Source: Diaporthe sp. PMI_573
Taxonomy: Eukaryota > Ascomycota > Sordariomycetes > Diaporthales > Diaporthaceae
Direction of reading: 5' to 3'
Assembly (NCBI GenBank): GCA_021399435.1
Contig: JAJTUP010000001.1
Span: 1,798,001 to 1,862,000 of the forward strand
Length of the DNA stretch: 64,000 nt
The notes under the pieces were generated by a model that saw only the letters and a program-made list of their open reading frames with translations, had not been told where the DNA came from and searched no databases. Both the position numbers and the translations under genes were made by a program. Positions 49,691 through 62,274 of this stretch are shown piece by piece; the first letter of the stretch is position 1, and each line of letters begins with the position of its first letter.

Positions 49691-51529
49691 GAAGCCTCAG
49701 AAAAGGCAACGGTTGCCTCCTGACCTGAATAAGACTTTCCATCGAATCATGGCGATCAGAAGGCAGAGGGAGGGATGCGTGTGCTTAGATGTGAGGGAGA
49801 TGGCAGAGCAGGTGTGCGATTGCGGAAAGCTGCTTGTGTCTAGCTAGGAGTGAGATGCGGCAGGAAAAGACACGTGTGCCATACGGGAGACAGATGGAGG
49901 TTCCAGGTATTGAAGCTTTACGTTAAGAGAAATGCATCGATTTTACTTGGAAGCTATGTACTGGAGGCCGGTATGTGTTGTTCGGGTATTCGTAGAGAAG
50001 CTGTGTGTTCCCAACTGAATGGGGTTAGAAATAGAGTGTGCGCTGGTATGCATGGTGCTGAGATCGGCCAGTGATGTCTGCAAGGCCGTCCTCTTCACAA
50101 TACCTATGAGGTTGGTTGGAAGAGGGTGTATCTGGCCAGCAAAATCAAGCGGTAATTTACATACAAAGTAGATGTGGTTGAGTCCAGCCAACTTAGCTGT
50201 GCGGCGAGAGACCATTGACGCGACATCGACGGGTATGGCGACGACCCCTCTAAAGTGCGAGGAACGAATTACGGGTTCAGCGTTGACAAGGAGCCATGGA
50301 CAGTCCCAAAGTAAGCCAGGTGGCTCATTACCCACACAGTAAGTTGACCTCTCGATGCACCTGCCAAGGAGCATGTCTGAACCGTCCCTGTGCCTTGGTT
50401 GATGCCTTGCTCCGCGTGTTTGGCATCTCGGTCAGGGGCAAAGATGGTCGAAAGTCTTCTCACCTGGAGTAATCAGTGTTTCCGCTTCGATGTTCTCGCT
50501 TGCTGCTGTCACGACTATTCGCGATGACAGATCTCTAGCGCCACAAACAAAAGGCTTCAGCGAAAACTGTCAGCCACGTACCCAGGTATAGATGCAGGGA
50601 TGTTTATAAGAGAAAGGAAACAGAGGGTGTGGACAACACACCTCAGGAACCTGGGATCATCGCTCCGTGTCGTGAGCGGCGCAGCACGGTTGTTGCGCCA
50701 TCCAATCTTTTCCGCCGAACGCGCACGCAGAGTCTTAGCTTTAATCAGAACGAGCTTAGAAATTAATTGCTGGCTTATCCAAGATTGCCCACCATAATGG
50801 ATTCGGATGTGAACCTCTGGACGAAAGTGTCAGGACTCTTGGCTAGCCTTAAAGACAATAATTTCTAGATTGCTTTGAGCAAGCAAGGCAGATGCTATTC
50901 ATGCTGTGTCCCTACTGCACCCAAGTCTGTGCCTAATTAAGATTGAGCTGTTAACCATCTGTTTGACAGCCCCGGGGGCAGGGAGACAATCTACTGAGTT
51001 CCTTGAGCTGTGTGAGTTTATAGCACCCATTATAAGCAAGTATTCTATGATACCGGTACTATCTGTGGTGCCAGAAGCATAATGGAATTATGCAACTGGC
51101 TTTTGTAAGCCTCTTCAAGGCTGAAAGAGCTGATATTGGAGGAAATCTGCACTTTGACAGTCCCCTAAGTTGAATGACTACCGTAGGAATACCCGTTCCC
51201 TGGCCATGTTGAGTCTGGAGCTGCTTACAGTGTGCTTTCTCTGGAAAGAATATTGAAGCAAGGTACAGCGGACCAGCCAGCTGGTCAGCCAACCGATTCA
51301 TTTCTCTTAGTTAAACATAAGTCTCGATCCAACCGTAAGATCTTCTATTGCGGCATCTTTAACAGTCAACAGTTAACAGAAGCCATCAGCCTCCAGTACA
51401 GTGAGACGGCTTTCAAGAATTACTGCTAGCAAATTCTACCGCTCGACCAAAAGACCAGAATTTCCAATCTCCAAATGGAATTCCCTTAGCAGTTATAAGC
51501 TCCGTACCGTCACATATAGTACTTGACCT

Positions 51530-53050
51530 TCTGCCCACAACAACTTAAACCAGCTGGTTGACATTACCTAGTATCAAACCTATTACATCCAGCTTACATC
51601 CAAACTTGCAGCCAGTTCAAAGCACAATCCATCTCGATTCCAAATATTGCCCTCTGTAATTGCTTCAGGGTAACTGACCACCTAGAAATAGTCCAACGAC
51701 ACCAGCACGCCGCAGACGCCCTCTCGCCGTACTGAGTCAACCCGCGGTTCCCACCTCCGTCGAAACAGTCTTGCAGATCTCCCCGGATCCGACTCCAATA
51801 GTCTCATCCCAACCTTACACATCATACCTACTGACAGCAGATCTCCAACTTGCCCTACGTCGCTGGTTGGCTTGTCAGTAGTGAACCTACTGTACCCAGC
51901 ATGTTAGCATTTCTCGGCGTCCATCAAACCTTGCAGCCAGCCCGAAACATAGTGTCTCGATCCCGAATATTACAACTTTGCACATCTTACCCACTCAGAG
52001 TAGATGTTCACGTTGCCCTGATTTGCTGGTTGACACCACCCAGCATCTAGATTGAAGCAACTGCACCCAGCTATATGAACATTACTTGCTTTCCTGCCTG
52101 CTACATTCGGCTTATCGCCATTTCTCAGTGTCCAACCTTACAAAACCCTGCAGCCAGCTCAAAACATAATCCCTCTCGGTATCAAATGACATGACGGAGG
52201 TTGTGCTCACAGCTAGTTCCTAGAATTGCAACCTTACACATCTTACCCGCTTACAGCAAATCCCCAACTTGCCTTGATTTGCTGATTGATACTACCTAGG
52301 TACTCACCAAGTTTCCAACCTCCACTCAACCCTGCAAACACCCTGATCGAGAGTCTCTGGTCAGGTATAAGTCCAAGAGCCAACCTCATTCCCGCACCCT
52401 CGGTTTCCTAACCGAGTTTAACATCACAGCACAGCTGAAGAACTTGTTGAGACGATAGGTAAGACGATTTAAACCCACTGCACCATACCCACCCATCACC
52501 CATCTATCCAAATACTGCTCAGTATCCAACCTGATTCCAGCACCCTCAGCAATACCGTCGCATACGTGTTCTCGTAAGCTGTCTCTGCGCCTACTCCAAG
52601 CCGCATATGTTCCACTGCCGGTAATAAGCTGTGCATAAACAGTGGACAAACTGCTCAAGGAGCGATAAGCAGTTCCTGAGCATAAGCAGTTCCTGAGCTG
52701 CTCGTTTGTACTGAGCCGCTCAAAAGAATAAGCCGCTAATGGGTATTTGCGCGGCTTCAAGTAGAAGGAGCTGTGTGTAAACGGCTGGTTTAAAAAGGAG
52801 CAGTTGTTGAAGAAGGAGCAGAACATATCCAGCTCCCTAAACTCACATCCCGCCAGTACTGAGTGTCCTGACCCAGTCTGACATCACAACACAGCTGAAG
52901 AATCTCAAGTGCTTGTCAAGGCGATGGGTGAGACGATTTAAACCCACCGGCACCCACCGGCACCCACCCATCTATCCGAACATTGCTCAGTGTCCAACCT
53001 GCAGCACCCAAATTGTCCCTCAATCCCCTTGACTTCCAAACATTGCAGAC
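51530..53050. repeat. Degenerate tandem-repeat field in front of the zinc-finger gene
   Basis: Two kinds of unit recur. One has TTGCAGCCAG...CAAAACATA-like DNA followed by ACACATCTTACCC and TTGATTTGCTGATTGA-like parts, at about 51605, 51813, 51930, 52149 and 52231. The other, of about 125 nt, starts ACATCACAGCACAGCTGAAG at 52421 and recurs at 52881 as ACATCACAACACAGCTGAAG; both continue with GACGATTTAAACCCAC and TGCTCAGT-TCCAACCT. Part of the first motif (TTGCACATCCTACCCGC) recurs at 53051, 40 nt before the zinc-finger start codon. Confidence 0.65.
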
Positions 53051-53092
53051 TTGCACATCCTACCCGCGATTTCGTTCATCCTCACGGTCGCA

Positions 53093-55826
53093 ATGGGGGA
53101 TATGGTTAAAACAAACATTGACTATAGTCAGGGAGTAGGTACACCTGCTGGAAGGAGGACTGGCCCGCTCCTACCCAACAACAACCAGAACAAACAGACT
53201 GGGAGTTCCCTTCCCTCTGACCAGCACTCAGGCCACCCCTTCCAGAGCAACCTCAACCTACCTGCTGCTGCCGTCTCTTCTGCTGCCATCCCTACTGGAA
53301 CACTCAGCCTTCCAACCAGCCTCCCAACCAGCCTCCCTACAGACCTCCCTACAACCTTCCCTACAACCTTCCCTACAACCCTCCCTACAAACCTCCCTAC
53401 AAACCTCCCTACAAACCTCCCCACAAACCTCCCCACCCACTTCCCCCTCTTGCCTGCTCAGATGCAGCCCTTCCTCGACTACAACTCCCAGCCCATCTGG
53501 GCTGGCAACGGCGTCCCGAACTTCGACCCGTTCCTGCAAATGCCTCACCTCGCTGGCCAGATCGTGATTCCCCCAGACGCCAGTGGCTTTGCCTTCCACC
53601 AGGCAGGCGCGACAGTCAACCCTTTCGGACTCGATCCGTTCCCGCAGCAGTTCCCAGCTGCACCGTTCAACGCCTTTGGCTCGAACCTCCTCAATGTAAG
53701 TTCCTCCTCCACCACGACTGCAACGTCCCACTTCTGGCCCCCGAGCGTCTCGTCTTCGCATTCCCACCGTCTCACAGTCGCACCCTACTGTCACTCCTTT
53801 GGCCATCCATCTTTGCTTCCTTGCTTTTGCTTTTGCCCGTCGTTCCTTGCATCAAATCCATTGTCTTCTGGAGCCCTGTTAGCCCTGTTGTCGCTGGCTG
53901 AGCTGGGTTCTACTTGGTTGGTAGCTCCCTTCTTGGTCCTTTGCCCAGCCTGCTGCCTTTCGTCCCATGGCTCTCGTCCTATAACTTTCGTCCCACAACT
54001 TTCGTCCCATCTTCTCTACTTCTTTCTACATTAAATCTCTGTCCATAAGTGGCACGAGGATGCAAAACCTGGCTGACAAGATGTATGCAGTCTACCATGG
54101 ACCCCATGCAACCCGCTGCACAGCCTTTGGTCAAGGGCGAAGACCAGGCATCTTCGATCCCCTTGGTCTGCCTACTCTGTCCAAAGCAGCCCAAATTCTC
54201 CGACGTCTCTCATCTCCTGACCCACATCTCCTCCAAGTCCCACCTGGCAGCCCAGTTCAGACTGCAGCACTCAGGAAAGATCGAGGATAAGCACATCCTT
54301 GATCGATACAAGCTGTGGAGTGACAGCAATGGTGTGGATAAGCTAGTCGCCAACCGCATTGCAGCCAAGGAGCTGAAGAAGCCTGCAAAGAGACAGCGGA
54401 TCGCAGGCGTCAAGGTATGTGTCGAGTGATGCCCCCTGCGAGTTCAGATCGGCTGCTTATACAGGTAACAGAATGACACAGGGACGAACGTCAAGCTCGA
54501 GGCTGACGACAGCGCTGCTGCACCCTTGGAAAACACTCCTCTGCATCCCAATCCCAACATTTGGCACTTGCATGCCCCACACGACACTCCCTTCCAGACC
54601 TTCTACGGCACTCCTCCCTACAACGGCCACAGTGCCTACCCGTTGCCCGACTCGCCCCAGAACTCCGCGTATATCAAGCAAGAGACTTCGCAGTCAGGCA
54701 CAGACACCGGAAATACCAGTTTCCTCAGCGAGACGGTTGGCGTTGACTGCGGTAATGATGCGTCGAAGCTCAAAGGCACGGTTTATCCTGGCATGGGTCT
54801 GTTTGACGCGGCGACTCCGATCCAGAAGCGTAAGCGCAACCAGAAGAAGCACGCATCTGTCATTCGCAACATGGAGATGACGTCTGCCTCAATAGGCCCA
54901 GATGAGGAAGTCTGGGACATCACCATGTCTCAGGTCACCAGGACTAGAAATGTCTACGACAGCCCCTCGATCGACGGCAGTCCTGTAAGTTTCCTGCCCT
55001 TTCCTCCGACCATTGTTTTTCTAATAAACGCTAAGGAGGTGACTTCCCAGGACTCCAAGGATGAGCTTCCTTCTACCACAAAGAAGCGTCGAAGCCGTCG
55101 GCCCGCGGTGGCAAGCACTGGCCCTCGTCGACAGACCAGAGCAGTCACACGTGCTGCTGACAACGCGAAGGCCGGCAAGCGCCGATCAACCCGTCAAGCC
55201 CAGAATGACATCAAGCTGGAAGGGGAGATCGACTCCGAGGATGACTCCGGTCATCGTCTTGATGATGAGGAGGAGGATGACAATGGCGCCGCTGGAGGTG
55301 ACGTTTTCCAAGACCACCGTCAGGTCAGGCAGGGTGGGTCCACACATTTCCAGATGGCTTCGATTCAACCACTCTGATAAAAGCTAACAAAAAAGTGACA
55401 GACGCCTCTGAGACCGCCCCTGGAGATCGCTTTGATCTCCCCTTTCGAAGTGCCATGAACGCACTTCCTTCGAACACGCCGTTGATGACGTCGTCCTCAC
55501 TCTTCCCCCGGTCGAACCAGAGCTTTTTCCCGGGCTTCGGCATGAAAGAGAACGATAGCATGGCCTTTCCTATGCACCAGCAAGGCACCATGCATGGCTA
55601 CTTTCCTCAGAATCGCCAGACGATGCAGGCAGGCACCGCCGGTTTCAACCCGCTCTACTTGCAACGCCAGGACAACTACCCTTTTCTCTTCGGTGGTCAT
55701 CCCTTCCAGGTACCGAAGCCTGCCACTCCGGTATTCCAAACCTTGAACGGCTCTCATATCGGTGGCCTGGAATCTGGGCCTTCCTTCTCGCCTAGCCAGG
55801 CTCAGCATGGAGAGTTTGACGTTTGA
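53093..55826 (+). CDS. Zinc-finger nuclear protein with LPTx tandem repeats
   Basis: About 715 aa from five exons: 53093..53695, 54091..54414, 54472..54984, 55051..55333 and 55402..55826; all phases agree. The first intron is unusually long (395 nt). Exon 1 carries a four-residue tandem repeat (LPTS/LPTD/FPTT/LPTN) and a Pro/Phe-rich segment. Exon 2 has one C2H2-like finger, CLLCPKQPKFSDVSHLLTH followed by ISSKSH (C-x2-C and H-x5-H). Exon 4 is strongly basic (KKRRSRRPAVAS, KAGKRRSTRQA), probably a nuclear signal or DNA contact, and ends in an acidic run (DSEDDSGH, DEEEDDNGA). The C-terminus is Gln/Asn/Phe-rich and probably disordered. A chromatin or transcription role is inferred; the gene has no name I recognise. 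Confidence 0.75.
53300..53445 (+). repeat. 12-nt minisatellite coding for LPTx/FPTx
   Basis: Twelve or so units of CTCCCTACAAAC type in frame with the zinc-finger gene. The DNA runs of identical CTCCCTACAAAC units are clear at 53390-53425, and the four-residue unit always reads (L/F)PT(S/D/T/N/H). Length variation between strains is likely. Confidence 0.85.
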
Positions 55827-56435
55827 TCAGGCCCGGCCTGTCTCTCCGCGTCAGACTCTGGTTCGGCACCCCGAGTCTTGCTAACGACAGCGGCATATCC
55901 ATTAGCCGTCCACACGACATATCTGTCCTAAGAGGACTGTGAATTGGTTCTTAGATGCTCATAGCGACATTAAAAGCGCGGCGGCATCACATCATGGGTT
56001 CAAATAGAGCGCTGGGGCTTTTTTCAAAATACTTTGATCAAGGACTGCGCCCGGTTGGCTCTCTTGTTTCATCTAGCGACAGCCCACACAGGGCAATTTT
56101 TGGGGGTTCAAAGGATTTTCGTCTTCAGACATGGCGTTTAAAACTTGGGCATTGCGCGGGAAGACGCCATGGCGACCAGTTCGGTGCCTTGCATTCGGCA
56201 CTTCCATACGTGGTCTGGCCACAAACTTCGCGCTGGCACTTTATGGGCAATTATGCTTAGACCCGGCGGTTGATCGGGGTACTTTCTGAGGGCAGGTGGG
56301 TTTTAGATTAGTCACTTGCTCCTACAACAGACATTGCGTTGCTTTTATCCTCCATGGCTTCTATTATGTGATCGTGAAGTTTGGTTAGAGTGACAACAAC
56401 TTGCCCTCATGGGCATTTCTGGCAATTATTCTAAG
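55827..56435. other. Intergenic between convergent zinc-finger and MSH3 genes
   Basis: Convergent 3' ends. No gene is supported; one open frame of about 100 codons (55955..56260) has no motif. Confidence 0.5.
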
Positions 56436-59400
56436 CTATAGCTGTTCTACCCCAGAGACGAGTTGGTCGATGACCTGATCGTTCACGTCGCCGCTCAGTA
56501 CATCATTCATTAGAGACATAGCACCGCGCAGTCTCCTCATCTTGATCTCGTCCTCCAGGTCCCTCGATTTCTTGGCCGCCACCTCCAGCACCTTGCGCGG
56601 GATCCTGGCCAGCCTCGCGACGTTTAGCCCGTAGGACCGATGCGCAACACCCTCGGCAACCTCGTACAGAAAAGTGATGTCCTCGTCAGCATCCGGCCCG
56701 GCGTCAGCCCCGCCGTCCCCCGCGGCGGGCTTGGTGGCGGTGAAGCGCATGTGGACGTTCTTGACCAGGCTGCCCATGCCCTGGGAGACCTTTGCGAGGT
56801 TCTGGTAGTGCGTGATGAAGAGGGTCAGGCAGCGGGTCTCGCGGACGACGTGGTCGAGGACCGCGTGGGCGATGGCGGCGCCGTCGTGGGTGCTCGTGCC
56901 GCGGCCGAGCTCGTCGAGGACGACGAGGCTGCGCGGGGTGGCGGACCGCAGGATGGAGGCCGTCTCCGAGACCTCGACCATGAAGGTGCTCTCGCCCGCG
57001 AAGAGGTTGTCGCGCGCGCCCATGCGCGTGTGGATGCTGTCCATTAGCGTCAGGGACATGGCGTCCGCGGGCACGAAGCTGCCGACCTGGGCGAGGAGCA
57101 CCAGGAGGGCGACGGCGCGGACGAAGGAGGACTTCCCGCCCATGTTTGGGCCTGTTATGAGGTGGGCGAGGGGTGCGGGGCTGGACAGGGAGGTGGTGAA
57201 GGGGATGTACCCGTTGGGGAGGGTGTGCTCTGCGATTGGGTGCCGGCCCTCGGTGACGGAGACGGTCGGAGGTGTGGAGGACGGTAGGAAGGTCGGCTTG
57301 GTGTAGCCTGGGAGGGATGCCACTTTGGAGAGCGAGAAGAGGCAGTCGAGTGTGGCCAGGGCGGAAACGGCATCGCGTAGGGGCTGGTATTGTGCGCCGA
57401 TGGAGGACAGGAGCGACTTGAAGGCGTCGTCGCATGCCGCTGCCAGCGACTCCTTGTGCTGATCTCGCTCACTGATCATGCGCACAACATCGGGGGTGTG
57501 GAATCGGGACACCTTCTTCGTGCCGCTAATCTTCATCCACGAGGCCGGTACCTTCTTCAGGTCGGTGTTGGGGACTTCGATCAGGTATTCAATCCCAGCG
57601 ACTGTGGCATAAGACACTGGTGTCTTCTTTCCAAGCTTGGTGGCCGCCTCTGCCCGGTGGGCATCCAGCTCCTGCTCCACGGCTGCGATGCCGAACTTGT
57701 TTTCCGTGATGTCATCCGTCTCTTCTGCCTCGAGGAAGAAGTTGTACTTGTCGTCTGCCCGAGCCGCTGCTGGGTTGATCTTTTCCAAGAAAGAGACCAC
57801 CACTTCGCCAATCTGTGGTATCGAAGAGACCGCTTCTTTTAGCAGGGTAGACTTGAACCCAGTATCCTCTGGAGTCTTGATTTTGCTCTTGGGGTACTCC
57901 ATTGATATCTTCTGAAGTATTTGCAACGTGTTCAGAAGCTCCGGCCGGGAGCACTTGTTGTAGTAGACACGAATGAGACTTCTCTCGAGGTCCATCTTGA
58001 TGTTTGTCAGTAGGCCCTCAAGCTTGTCCACCCTCCAATCGGACTGGTTCTCGTGCAGCTCCTCGACGGCTGCCACTCTCTCCTCGAGTTGCTCCTTGTC
58101 AAGTAGGGGTCGGCCGATCCATTTCCGCAGCAGCCTCTGCCCAAATCTTGTATGTGTCTTGTCAATTGCCCATAGGAGACTGCCTTTGTCTGAATGATCG
58201 GTCTGATTCCTGTAGACTTCCAAGCTCTCCAGCGTTGTGCCATTGATAAGCATGTGTGTCCTTGTAGAAAAGGAGGTGAAGTATTTGGTCAAGTCAAAAA
58301 TGTGCTCAAGGCCGTACTCAGTCAGATGATTGATCATTGCCGATAGGCAGATGGTGACCGATTCGGGCAGGTGCAAGACCTTGTCAAGCAGAGCGGAAGC
58401 CCGCTCGTCGCTGTCCTTCAGCTTCCCAGCATAGAACTGTGTCACGTGCGAATATGCCTCGGCGGCCATAGTCTTTCCCCGTGGGACTCTCTCGACGCGG
58501 CTTCGATCCCCAAACACGTTGGTACTGCTTCCAGAAAGGTGTTGGAGAAGTTTGTCGCTAGCCTTCGTGAGGTCCCCGACAATGAGGAACTCACAAGGTG
58601 AGATGTGCAAAAGTCGAGTCTCGATCTCGCGGCGCATGAAGCCGTCCTCGAAGGTGTCGTAGATGATATCTCCGGTGGCTGGCTGGACAGCCAGTATACC
58701 CACGTCTACCTTTTCGTCGGTGCCAGAGCCTTTGGCCTTAGACTCTGTGATACAGAGCAGGTAGCCGCCTGCCGGAGCGCCACTGCCCTCTTTGTCCCGG
58801 GACTGATCCAGCTCGCCGAGCTCATCGACATAAGTTCCTTTTGTGTAGACGTTGGTGAGCTTGCGGACAAAAGGCGCGTTGCGATTGTCTCCGGCCTTCT
58901 TGAGCGCTGCTGTTTCGATCTGGCGAACGACTCCGACCTTGTGCCCAGCTGCTACCAGCCTCTTCGCATGGACTGGGAGGCGATGTACGGGGATGCTTGC
59001 AGAGGCGAACCGGTCTATATGGGCTTCGGACGGGTCTAAAAGCCAGTCAGTCAATTGCGCGGGCATGAAGAGTCTAGTCCGAGTGCTTACGTTCGTCGTA
59101 CCGAAACTTGCCGGGGATGCAGACTATGCTGAGCTCCTTTGCAGCAATGCGAGCATCTTCACCGAAGAACTTGAACTTGTAGCCGACCTCTACGATGAGA
59201 ACTGTGTCCATATGCTTCCTCTTGATGTCCAGAAACTGGATCTCCATGGGTGTAAGCTTGCCGGTCTTGGCACCCTTCTTCTTGGATGGTTTCGCAGGGC
59301 GCGCTGCCTCCTCTTCTGCTGCGTCGTCCCCATCCTCAGCATCCTCGTCCAAGGCAGCCGTTTCATCGTCTATTTGGAAGTTTCGGCGCTTGATCATGGC

Positions 59401-59907
59401 CATGCTGTCTGGGTGTCCGAGCTTCTTGACGAACTTCCGATGCAATTCCTCCTTCCGCCGCTGAGAAGCCGCGTCCTCGTCCGCATCATCGTCTGGCGCG
59501 TCATTTCCACCATCGCTCTGTCGCGACTCATCATATCTGTAGCGACCTGTTCGGGCAGTGGCTTTGACTGCGGTGGAGGGTTTGTCGAGTGGGGGGGGCG
59601 AGGGGTTGGGCAAGCAAGTGCTCTGCGCCGGGGCCTGGTCCTTCGACTTCGCACGTTTCAGGGAAGGCTCTTCAGGTGCGTCGTTGCCGTGATCCGTGTC
59701 TTCTTGGAGAGGACGTTTGCGAGAAGACGGACTGCTGTCGGCTGCGTCGCGCCCAGGCGGCGACCCTCGCTGCTCCTCGGGCTGGCGGCTCCTTTGGAGA
59801 GACTGGGAGAGGCCATTGACGGTCTTTGGGGTGATGACGGTCTTTGGGGTGAAGAAGCTGGTCAGGGATGCCTGCCGCTTCTCAGGATTCTTGGAAGGGC
59901 CCGCCAT
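56436..59907 (-). CDS. msh3: DNA mismatch-repair protein MSH3
   Basis: MutS homologue that pairs with MSH2 (MutS-beta) to repair insertion/deletion loops; nuclear. Exons 59907..59091 and 59035..56436 join through a 55-nt intron, giving 1138 aa. The splice restores [20 protein letters not shown]. The N-terminal QASLTSFF fits a PCNA-binding QxxLxxFF box, followed by a disordered region with Lys/Arg clusters. The mismatch-binding domain begins around [16 protein letters not shown] (residues 220-240). The connector and lever regions span about 300-800. The ATPase has Walker [13 protein letters not shown] (near 900) and Walker [17 protein letters not shown] (near 975). Length is normal for fungal MSH3 and nothing looks broken. 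Confidence 0.96.
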
Positions 59908-62274
59908 GATTGTCAGGACCTGAATGTCACTGGCTAGTGTGGCTGATTCTCTCGCGCGATGTGCTTAACGCGTGCAGTAGCTTCGGAAGACGCGTCTCGT
60001 TATCTCGGACGGAGCAAGAGCTCCTCTGAAGCTGGGATAAGGCTGCCTGGACATGGTCCGTGCAGCCTGACCCGGCACGCCCCAGGAACGAGACGGGCTG
60101 CAGTGGGACGAACTCCGCTCATTCGTGGGATCGGCGGCACTTTATTTTGACTTCGCCCGCTTGGTCGACTACCCCAAAATCTAACATTGTTCCCGAGCAG
60201 ACGGCAGACAATTTGCTGCTTTTAATTAATGCCTGTCCCCCAAAATCTTCGATATGTTCCATGCCGCTCACTCGGTACCAGCATACCAACATCCCAATAT
60301 CGGAGCCTGTGCCCTGGTCGATTCTCCCCTGAGTTAAAGGAAGCTGGAGAAAGTCAGGAGCAGGAAGGACGTGGCCAAGTGTCCACTCGCCGTGACTGGG
60401 CTGATTACGGAGTAGTTTGTCTCGTAAGGCCCTCGTAACTTCTCACAATCCCAGGCGGAGCTCTCTCCTGTTCACGAGTCGGACCATGGGCCCGTCTGCG
60501 TTGTAACAGCACTCTTCGACAGCTCTTCTCGGCCATCCTCCAACATCAGCCCTGGCATCAGGTATCAGCCGACCTTCCAAGACACGTGGGCACCTGTCGG
60601 GGATCACCTTAGATGCCCGTGGCGGACTTGGCTGTTGGCTCCTGCCTGGCCTCCTTGTCGGCCGCGGACACCTGGCCCGGCAGCTTCGTCCGACTCCGGT
60701 GGTTCTATTTGTGAAGAGCTTTGCGCTGTCACATGGGCGAATCGTGTGCCTTACCGTCCACCGTCCTGCCGTTGTGGTGCCGTCCCGCCCGAATCTCGAG
60801 CACGCCAAGAACTAAGATCGCTTCGAGCCCCCGGCACCCCTGGTGGCACTACATCCCATCCCTGGGACTAGGGGCCGGGCCCAATTCAGGCTAAATGGCA
60901 ATGCGGGTGAATTGCTGCAATGCCTCTTGGCCGAGCTACAGCACTGCGGTACCTTCAGATCCTGATTCAACCTCCTCAACTTCGCCGCAAGCGCGCGCCT
61001 TCAACCTTCACTAGCACGCGCCAGTTGCTTTCTTCCGGGAGCCCAGAGCAAGCCTTGAGTCCTGGCATATCTAGGCACGAACTCAACAACCGTCAACGAG
61101 GTCAAGCTTTGGAATTATTGAAATCATTACCATCTTTTTGATCCAGCTATGACGGGTACATCTCGTACCTCTGCGGGGCGAATGTGTGGCTCCTTCTGCT
61201 CAGTCGAGCCGTCTTTCCGGTAGGAATCTTGACAGACGGCAACAAGATCGACAGAATCCTGGGGGGCTTCATCAGATCCCACATACTGAGCCTTGTCGTC
61301 TCGAAAGATTCCCATGGGGATCGTCCGGAATTTAACACTCGACCTGCAGATATGTCGGGCAGGCACCATCAAGTTGAAACATCTCGCATAGTACAACAGT
61401 GCCATTGTCCCTTCCGTCTGGACGAATTCGGCCGAGTGCAGGTCCGTCCAAAAAACGTGTCGAGGATCTTTTTTTGGCCTCGTACAATTGCCATCTTCCA
61501 ATTGAAGACGGTACACAGCAATGCATGTCTACTCTGGCTGCACACCACCCTGTCCTTTTCTTCTTCTCTAGCGAGGTTGTTTTGGGGCGACTTTTCCTTC
61601 AATGGCTCGAATGGATCGTTTGATCGCAGCTGCAAGGTCATGCGCGTTCATGTGGGTACCAGTTCTCAACGGCCCTGAAGGCCAGGTCAAGCTGTCCAAG
61701 TAGACAGCTTCCCCATGGGCAACAAATGGGCATCCCCGGATTCCCCTTACCCTGGTAGGGACAATGCCTGTCAACCATCTTCCCCTAGCTGGATGCAGCC
61801 GAACACCCTGGCCGTCGAAGCCTTCTGAGCATGCAAGGCCCACATTTCCATTTTATCCAGCTTCTGCCGGTGTAGTATGATCCCAGTCCATCGGGCAGCC
61901 TACCCCAAGTTCCATAGGGTGCTGGGCCAGCCTCGCCCAGTGGTCACACTGTCTCGGCCCTACTTGTACAGGTGCCACCTTCTGGGCCATCTCGCCTAGG
62001 CTGGCAGATCCAATTTATGCAGAGTATCCGGTCCGCTTGCCCGTACGTGCCTTGAGGCCTGGACAAGGGTGTTAGCTTCCTGGTTGAATATACTGTCGTT
62101 ATATATTCCTGACCCACTCCCCTTTTCGTCTCGCAATAAGTCCTCGTCCATCAGTCAACTTCACTTGGCCATACGACACTGGGCACACCACGCTGTGGCT
62201 GCTCGGAAGTTCTGTCCTACCAAGTCTTTGAGATCCTCGTCAAACCCATTGCCTCGAGTCTCCGATCCGTCAGC
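59908..62274. other. Intergenic between divergent MSH3 and MFS genes
   Basis: 2.4 kb acting as promoter for both genes. Open frames of 60-160 codons exist on both strands (for example 61184..61678 plus and 61127..61516 minus), but they overlap antisense and lack motifs. Confidence 0.55.

Larger units (their letters stand above)
48395..53092. other. Gene-poor region with degenerate repeats
   Basis: 4.7 kb without a supported gene. 49.4-49.7 kb holds a degenerate 160-nt duplication. 51.5-53.1 kb is a field of degenerate tandem repeats. The rest has only short frames; 49081..49386 (plus, 101 codons) is Lys/Ser-rich and unrecognised. Confidence 0.55.
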
